From Dehalococcoidales bacterium (GTDB lineage Bacteria > Chloroflexota > Dehalococcoidia > Dehalococcoidales > UBA5760), in assembly GCA_016931015.1 (NCBI GenBank), contig JAFGFP010000102.1, positions 1 to 18,523 on the forward strand: a stretch of 18,523 nucleotides of DNA. The letters are read 5' to 3'. The notes under the pieces were generated by a model. That model was not told where the DNA came from, did no database searches, and saw only the letters and a list, made by a program, of their open reading frames with translations. The translations under genes were made by a program, and so were the position numbers. This document shows positions 14,357 through 18,523 of the stretch, piece after piece. Numbering within the stretch: position 1 is the stretch's first letter; every line of letters begins with the position of its first letter.

Positions 14357-14390
14357 ATTCGGTCATTCGGTGGTTCGGGGGTGGGGGGTG
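14357..14390 (+). repeat. Three 8-nt TTCGG-phased repeats and a G-rich tract in the radC2 leader
   Basis: TTCGG occurs at 14358, 14366 and 14374, exactly 8 nt apart, within the units ATTCGGTC, ATTCGGTG and GTTCGGGG. A run GGGGGTGGGGGG follows directly. The arrangement lies within the untranslated leader of radC copy 2 and could bind a protein or form a G-rich structure; the latter is weakly supported because only two long G-runs are present. Confidence 0.4.
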
Positions 14391-14429
14391 CCTTCTGGAA
14401 AGAAATATTCTATGAGCCGGGGGTGATTG

Positions 14430-15188
14430 ATGGACTCACGTTTACCGGCGAAAAAGATAACCATGACGGCCCTGCAGAGGAAGTTTATCGAGACTGGGTT
14501 TGTTGGGTTTACTGATTTAGACGTTATCGAATTACTCCTCTCGGTGTGTCTATCACCTCGAAAGAGCAAGTCGGCGGCTAAGAAATCCATCGAGCGCTTT
14601 GGCAGCCTCCGGGGATTCATTACCGCTTCACCTCAGGAGTTGGAGGAGATAGGTGGAGATAGTAGTTGTGTCTTCTGCGTCAAAATTATGCACGAGTTAC
14701 CGGCGGCGATTCTGAAACAGAAGATAATAAACCAGCCCGTTTACCACTCTTCTCAGGAAGTGTTCGACTATCTCTACTACTCGATGAGAGACCTTAAAAA
14801 GGAGATATTTAAGGTTTTATACCTTAACAAGGCGCATCAGATTGTCGGTACCGAGGACCTCTTCGAGGGTACCCTGGACGGTATCATGATTTCACCGCGC
14901 GATATAGTCGAGCGGGCCATTAAATGCAGCGCGGCGGCGTTAATCTTTGCCCATAATCATCCCTCGGGTAACCCTGTGGCTAGTACCAGTGACAAAAAGA
15001 TTACCAGAGACCTGGTCTTTATGGGTAATATCCTTCAGATTAAGGTATTAGACCATATCATCGTGGGTGAAGATAGATACTTTAGCTTTGCCGACCAGGG
15101 TCTTATTGAAAAGTATGATAATGAGTTCCAGAACCTGAGAATTAAAAGTTCTCTTGATGTCCCTTACGCTCCGGCAGCCGAGCGATAA
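14430..15188 (+). CDS. RadC-like JAMM/MPN+ protein, copy 2, diverged paralogue
   Basis: 252 residues from the ATG at 14430 (GGGGGTG 4 nt upstream); an internal ATG at 14463 aligns with the copy 1 start but lacks a ribosome site. The JAMM domain is intact: Glu125, HNHPSGNPVASTSD with His175, His177, Asp188. A hand count gives about 58% identity to copy 1 over the ~124-residue C-terminal domain. The N-terminal half is more diverged: the hairpin DIGPHSAF of copy 1 is replaced by the shorter GDSSCVF, so the DNA-binding HhH is probably lost, and a new CVFC pair (Cys80, Cys83) appears. G+C in sampled lines is about 37-48% against about 65% in copy 1. It has its own promoter and leader, 203 nt after copy 1. 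Confidence 0.9.
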   Translation: MDSRLPAKKITMTALQRKFIETGFVGFTDLDVIELLLSVCLSPRKSKSAAKKSIERFGSLRGFITASPQELEEIGGDSSCVFCVKIMHELPAAILKQKIINQPVYHSSQEVFDYLYYSMRDLKKEIFKVLYLNKAHQIVGTEDLFEGTLDGIMISPRDIVERAIKCSAAALIFAHNHPSGNPVASTSDKKITRDLVFMGNILQIKVLDHIIVGEDRYFSFADQGLIEKYDNEFQNLRIKSSLDVPYAPAAER

Positions 15189-15189
15189 G

Positions 15190-15708
15190 CTATATTTTCC
15201 CCGTGTTGACTTGAACCTCCAGACTAAGAAGCCGCCTCTTCGTCTCTAACCCGCCGCTGAAGCCGCCGAGCCCGCCGTTACTGGCGACCACCCGATGACA
15301 CGGCACGATAATCGGTAGCGGGTTTCGGGCAAGCGCCGTGCCCACGGCCCGGGCCGCCTTCGGGTTTCCCGCCTGGCCCGCAAGCCACCGGTAGCTCCGG
15401 GTCTCACCGTAGGGGATAAGCCGGGCTGCCTGCCATACCCTGACCTGAAAGGGGGCCACCCCCGCTAGGTCGAGCTCGTCCGGGAAGCCTACCCTTTCGC
15501 CCTGAAAGTAGCGCTTCAGGCGTGCTGTCAGGCTCGCGAAAAGGCGTGGGGAAGGCTCGGCGCTGGCGGCCTCTTTGCCCAGCCGCTGGTATGCCGCCTC
15601 GGCGGAGGCTTGGGGTAGGGTAGTGCGCCTGATGCCATCGGGTGAGCCCAGTATCCCCACCCAGCCCATCCCGGTATTGAAGGTTACGTACTTTAGCTTG
15701 CCGTTCAT
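15190..15708 (-). CDS. ogt: Methylated-DNA--[protein]-cysteine S-methyltransferase
   Basis: Suicide DNA repair protein that takes the alkyl group from O6-methylguanine onto its own cysteine. It has 172 residues: a short N-terminal ribonuclease H-like domain and the C-terminal ATase domain with FQVRVWQAARLIPYG, the helix-turn-helix NPKAARAVGTALARNPLP and active site VPCHRV with Cys137. There is no Ada regulatory domain, hence the Ogt/MGMT designation. The stop is 1 nt from the radC2 stop, so the two genes converge tail to tail. No Shine-Dalgarno is visible before the ATG at 15706-15708; the frame is closed by a stop 24 nt upstream. It lies 21 nt after hpf and is probably cotranscribed and translated by re-initiation. 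Confidence 0.95.
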   Translation of the reverse strand: MNGKLKYVTFNTGMGWVGILGSPDGIRRTTLPQASAEAAYQRLGKEAASAEPSPRLFASLTARLKRYFQGERVGFPDELDLAGVAPFQVRVWQAARLIPYGETRSYRWLAGQAGNPKAARAVGTALARNPLPIIVPCHRVVASNGGLGGFSGGLETKRRLLSLEVQVNTGKI

Positions 15709-15729
15709 ATGGCTAACGGTCGGGCGTTC

Positions 15730-16284
15730 CTATCCCAGCTCGGGCTCGATGAGGCCGTAGTTATTGTCCTTGCGGCGGTAGAGCAGGTTCACGGTCTCGG
15801 TATCGGCGTTAAAGAAGAGGAAGAAGTCGTGGCCCAGAATCTCCATCTGGTCGAGGGCCTCGTCTACCGCCATCGGCTTGAGGCTGAAGTGCTTGATTTT
15901 GACTATCTTTCCCGTGACCTGGGGAATTTCCGGTTCTTCTTCGGGGGCGAGGTGAGCCGCCGAGTTATGCTTTTTACCCTTTCTCCGGTCGTAGAGTTTT
16001 CCCTTGAAGTGTTCTATGCGGCGGTTCATGACGGCGGCCGCCCGGTCGACGGCGGTGGGTAGGTCGGCCCCCCGCTCCTCGCTGCGAAGCAGGGTGCCCT
16101 TGCTCTCGACGGTTATCTGCACCACGAAGTGCTGCTCGGGGGCTTTGGTCTTCTCCTTGGATACCTCTACCTTGGCCTCGGTAATCTCGGGCAGGTAGTG
16201 GTTGAGCTTGCCCAGCTTACGCTCGATGTAAGCCCGTGTCTCGCTTGATAGCTCCATATTCTTACCGCTTATCTGTAGTTGCAT
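15730..16284 (-). CDS. hpf: Ribosome hibernation promoting factor, long form
   Basis: 184 residues. The N-terminal HPF/RaiA domain (1-~100; starts MQLQISGKNMEL) sits in the mRNA/tRNA channel of the 30S subunit. A charged linker (~102-124) connects to the C-terminal domain (~125-184; IVKIKHFSLKPMAVDEA...FFLFFNADTE) that dimerises 70S ribosomes into 100S in long-form bacteria. The length and two domains show the long form, not the short gammaproteobacterial form. The ATG has GAGGAG 9 nt upstream. It follows comF by 25 nt in the same direction, a neighbourhood also found in Gram-positive bacteria. It is expected to be induced in stationary phase or stress; no such signal can be read directly here. 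Confidence 0.96.
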   Translation of the reverse strand: MQLQISGKNMELSSETRAYIERKLGKLNHYLPEITEAKVEVSKEKTKAPEQHFVVQITVESKGTLLRSEERGADLPTAVDRAAAVMNRRIEHFKGKLYDRRKGKKHNSAAHLAPEEEPEIPQVTGKIVKIKHFSLKPMAVDEALDQMEILGHDFFLFFNADTETVNLLYRRKDNNYGLIEPELG

Positions 16285-16310
16285 CGTCTAACACTCCTCG
16301 GGGTATTCGC

Positions 16311-17021
16311 TTAGATTTCCCGGGCCAGGGTTAGTCCCCAGACCGAACTGGCTCCGGCCTCCTTCAGGGCGGCGGCGCAGGCATCCAGGGTAGCCCCGGA
16401 GGTGGCCACGTCGTCGATGAGCAGCACTGCTTCGCCCGCTAGCCTCCGGTCACGGCAGGCAAAAGCCCCGGCCACGTTGCTTCGGCGCTCCGCCACGGTT
16501 CCCGTCCGCGCCTGGGGTAAGGCCGGGCGCTCGCGGACGAGGCAGTCAGCTACCAGCGGCATACCGGTGAGTTTAGCCAGCTCCTGAGCCAATAGCTGAG
16601 ACTGATTATAGCCGCGCTCTCTCAGCCTCCGGGGGTGTATCGGGACGGGCACCAGTACCGTCGCCGAAAGGGGGTTTGCGGCCAGGTAGTCACCGAGGAA
16701 CCCGGCTAGGCTCTCGCTCAGGGCTCTCAGGTTCCGGTACTTTAGCTGGTGGATGGCGCTCCGGATGAGCCCCTCGAAGCGAAAGGGGGCCCGCATGCCG
16801 TCTATCGCCGCCGACCAGCTAAGGCAGTTGCTACAGAGATTGCCTTCGGGCTGAGGTCTGCCGCATTGGGGACAGAGCGGTGGCAGCAATCGTGCTAGCA
16901 GCTTACGGCAGGAGGGGCAGATAAAATCGCCCTCCCGTCCGCAGCCGATGCACCATTCGGGGAATAGTAAATCAAGCGCCTCTCTTTTGAGTTTAGCCGC
17001 CTGACGAAGTATGCTCACCAC
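16311..17021 (-). CDS. comF: ComF-family amidophosphoribosyltransferase-like protein
   Basis: 236 residues beginning with GTG at 17019-17021, with AGGTGG 6 nt upstream (a second GTG follows directly). The N-terminal part carries four CxxC pairs (Cys24/27, 35/38, 50/53, 63/66), forming a double zinc ribbon. The C-terminal phosphoribosyltransferase-like domain has the PRPP loop LIDDVATSGAT at 201-211 and the RRLRERGYNQS segment typical of ComF/GntX. ComF proteins act in natural transformation in competent species, but homologues are widespread where competence is unproven. First of a minus-strand unit with hpf and ogt; the zinc ribbon gene lies 49 nt upstream on the same strand. Confidence 0.95.
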   Translation of the reverse strand: MVSILRQAAKLKREALDLLFPEWCIGCGREGDFICPSCRKLLARLLPPLCPQCGRPQPEGNLCSNCLSWSAAIDGMRAPFRFEGLIRSAIHQLKYRNLRALSESLAGFLGDYLAANPLSATVLVPVPIHPRRLRERGYNQSQLLAQELAKLTGMPLVADCLVRERPALPQARTGTVAERRSNVAGAFACRDRRLAGEAVLLIDDVATSGATLDACAAALKEAGASSVWGLTLAREI

Positions 17022-17070
17022 TGGAGCCCACCTGCTATCAGAGTCCGGAGCCGGTTAAGTAGCCGGGTAA

Positions 17071-17283
17071 TTAGTGGGAGCGGCTACCATGGAGACTACC
17101 GCTCATAATGGGCTCGTTAATATAGATATCCCCGTTCCTGATTTTCAGGTTGAAGCCGCACTCAGGGTTGGTACAGACCCAGGCTTTGTAGTGTATTGCC
17201 GCTCCCTGACTACCGAAGTCGGATAGGGGCACCAGGTCACCGCTGTTACACTTCAGGCACTTGGGGAAATTGGTTTGGTCCAT
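17071..17283 (-). CDS. Small zinc-ribbon protein, function unknown
   Basis: 70 residues from the ATG at 17281-17283, preferred because GGGAGG lies 8 nt upstream while the upstream GTG at 17292 overlaps that site. Four cysteines fit one zinc ribbon: CLKC near the N-terminus and CTNPEC about 24 residues later, with aromatic and charged residues between. There is no membrane segment. The tail is Ser/Gly/His-rich (GSLHGSRSH). The promoter at 17319-17348 drives it, and comF lies 49 nt downstream on the same strand, so it may head the comF-hpf-ogt transcript. The family is not named; zinc binding is inferred from the cysteine spacing. Confidence 0.75.
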   Translation of the reverse strand: MDQTNFPKCLKCNSGDLVPLSDFGSQGAAIHYKAWVCTNPECGFNLKIRNGDIYINEPIMSGSLHGSRSH

Positions 17284-17318
17284 TAAGTCCACCTCCCAAC
17301 CAGGTTAAATTTTCTATT

Positions 17319-17348
17319 AGTATACACTAGCCAGCCAGCCTCTGACAA
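17319..17348 (-). promoter_or_regulatory. Predicted promoter for the zinc-ribbon gene and probably comF-hpf-ogt
   Basis: Minus-strand TTGTCA (17343-17348, 5/6), an 18-nt spacer containing GGCT repeats, then TATACT (17319-17324, 5/6). The start falls about 30 nt before the ATG at 17283, in the gap after thpR. Confidence 0.6.
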
Positions 17349-17392
17349 GGGTATCCTGAGATGCCTCCGGGCAGTCTTTTCGGGGTGCGGGG

Positions 17393-17974
17393 CTATTTCC
17401 CCGTGAGCCTTACCGAGCTAAGGCGGCTGTAGACGGCCCCGCTTCTGGTAAGCTGGCTCCTCATCAGGCTTAAAGACTCGACCTCGATGTCACCGGCGGA
17501 AAACTCGCGGTCTGCGATGAGTCTGCCGAAGCGCTGCCGCTCTTCGGGTGAGGCGTAGTTTCTGAGGCGGGCCAGGGTCAGGTGCGGGGTGAAGGCCCGC
17601 GCCTCCGGGGGAAAGCCGAGCCGGTCTAGCTCGGCCTCGAGCTGCTTTTGCAGTTGCCTTAGCTGGTCTAAGTCCCCCTCCATGCCCACCCAGACTACCT
17701 GGGCCCGCTTCGGGTTGGGGAAGACCCCCAGCCCCCGGGCGCTCAGCCGGAAGGGGACTATCCCCCGCGCCGACTCCGTCATAACTCCGGTTACGGCTTC
17801 GATTTTATCGGCGGCGATATTCCCCAGGAACTTGAGGGTGAGGTGAATGCTCTCCGGGCTGACCCACTTTACCCCGGGCGGTCCGTCCTTTTTGAGCTCG
17901 GTCTCCAGCCGGGTGAGCTGTTGTTTTAGCTCGTCGGGTAGCTCGATGGCGATAAAAGAGCGCACCGGCTCCAT
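17393..17974 (-). CDS. thpR: RNA 2',3'-cyclic phosphodiesterase (2'-5' RNA ligase family)
   Basis: 193 residues of the 2H phosphoesterase fold. The two catalytic HxTx motifs are HLTL at His44/Thr46 (ESIHLTLKFLG) and HLTL at His131/Thr133 (FTPHLTLAR). In this family the enzyme opens 2',3'-cyclic phosphates on RNA, with a weak 2'-5' ligase activity. The ATG at 17972-17974 is 3 nt after the stop of the amidohydrolase gene, with GGGG 8 nt upstream overlapping that gene's end, so translation is probably coupled. RNA substrates are inferred from family only. No damage to the motifs. Confidence 0.95.
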   Translation of the reverse strand: MEPVRSFIAIELPDELKQQLTRLETELKKDGPPGVKWVSPESIHLTLKFLGNIAADKIEAVTGVMTESARGIVPFRLSARGLGVFPNPKRAQVVWVGMEGDLDQLRQLQKQLEAELDRLGFPPEARAFTPHLTLARLRNYASPEERQRFGRLIADREFSAGDIEVESLSLMRSQLTRSGAVYSRLSSVRLTGK

Positions 17975-17977
17975 GGC

Positions 17978-18523
17978 TTAAGCCCCGCTTTCTTCGGCGA
18001 TACCCAGTAACCTCCGGGCGTTACCGGCCAGGACTTTATCTTTTACGTCCGGGGATAAGTCCAGAGAGTTTATTTCGTCGAGCAGGCGTTTCGGGTTGAG
18101 CAGGGGCCAGTCGCTACCGAAGATAACCCGCTCGCTACCCACCAGCTCGATAACCTGGCGGTACACCTGGGGCTGGTAGAGAAAGGGTGAGGCGGCGGTG
18201 TCGAAGTAGGCGTTCTTCAGGGCCTCCTTTACCTCGGGCATCAGGGCGTAGAAGGGGAGCCCCCCTCCCCAGTGGGCGCAGACCGTGACCACCTCGGGAA
18301 AGGTAACCATGAAGTCATAGAGGACTTCGGGGGTGATGTTGCCCTTCCCGGCGTAGTAGTGTCCGATGGGTTCGGAGGCGTGAACGAGGAGAACCAGCCC
18401 GTGTTTGGTCAACGTTTCGATAAAGGGGGCCATCAGCTGCTGGTCGCTGAGGTTGAGGAACTGCATGTCCGGCCGGAGTTCGCCGATGCCCTTTATCCCG
18501 GCGCGGGCGCAGCGCTCGATTTC
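17978..18523 (-). CDS. Amidohydrolase (TIM-barrel, amidohydrolase_2 type), 5' end outside window
   Basis: 181 residues to the window edge; the frame is open to 18523, so the N-terminus with the first metal-binding HxH is missing. What is visible: GIKGIGELRP, LVLLVHASEPIGHYY (His), VTVCAHWGGGLPF (His), and VIFGSDWPLLNP with the catalytic aspartate, ending in GNARRLLGI. This is the PF04909-type fold, which includes decarboxylases and lactonases, often zinc-dependent. The substrate is unknown. It is directly followed by thpR. An internal ATG at 18464-18466 is not needed, since homology-like residues continue upstream of it. Confidence 0.9.
   Translation of the reverse strand, partial: EIERCARAGIKGIGELRPDMQFLNLSDQQLMAPFIETLTKHGLVLLVHASEPIGHYYAGKGNITPEVLYDFMVTFPEVVTVCAHWGGGLPFYALMPEVKEALKNAYFDTAASPFLYQPQVYRQVIELVGSERVIFGSDWPLLNPKRLLDEINSLDLSPDVKDKVLAGNARRLLGIAEESGA

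Noticed and set aside
14370..14390. G-quadruplex in the radC2 leader
   Set aside because: Only two long G-runs are present, too few for a stable three-tier quadruplex; reported only as a G-rich tract.
14309..14515. Small plus-strand frame starting in the radC2 promoter
   Set aside because: It starts within the -35 box and overlaps the radC2 start in another frame; no ribosome site and no family match.

Overview
The window reads as a bacterial chromosome of roughly 55-60% G+C. Genes are tightly packed in short operons on both strands, and there are no tRNAs, rRNAs, CRISPR arrays, insertion sequences or prophage genes. The mix of genes points to Chloroflexota, perhaps Dehalococcoidia: deoxyxylulose-independent PdxS/PdxT, a SpoIIIAA-like R3H ATPase, CcdA with a lipoprotein thioredoxin, a DUF763 protein shared with archaea, a Lit-type DUF1461 membrane protein, long-form HPF and ComF. 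The lineage is an inference from gene content only; no marker was compared.

Layout. 1-2262 (minus): pdxS, pdxT and a truncated R3H-type AAA ATPase, behind a recognisable promoter. 2272-2833 (minus): an AT-rich orphan membrane protein with its own extended -10 promoter. 2885-4520 (minus): a redox operon of ccdA, a TlpA-like lipoprotein and a small four-cysteine protein. 4615-5763 (plus): a stand-alone RecB/Cas4-like nuclease, convergent with trxA (5789-6106, minus). 6242-8543 (plus): an FmdB zinc ribbon, DUF763, an isoprenylcysteine-methyltransferase-like membrane protein and a cupin. 8559-9269 (minus): a DUF1461/Lit-like protein, divergent from dnaE. 9378-14226 (plus): dnaE, a SAM methyltransferase and radC copy 1. 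14430-15188 (plus): radC copy 2, AT-richer and diverged, behind a strong promoter and a palindrome- and repeat-rich leader. 15190-17283 (minus): a small zinc ribbon, comF, hpf and ogt. 17393-18523 (minus): thpR and a truncated amidohydrolase.

How the genes fit together. pdxS and pdxT form one enzyme complex making pyridoxal phosphate. CcdA passes electrons through the membrane to the TlpA-like lipoprotein. Genome-maintenance genes are frequent (RecB-like nuclease, DUF763, DnaE, two RadC proteins, Ogt, and ComF by family), although they lie in several transcription units. The points most worth a second look are the tandem RadC pair with its unusual leader, the Lit-like protein, the DUF763 cluster and the four-cysteine partner of the redox operon. 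No clearly new multi-gene defence or mobile system is evident.
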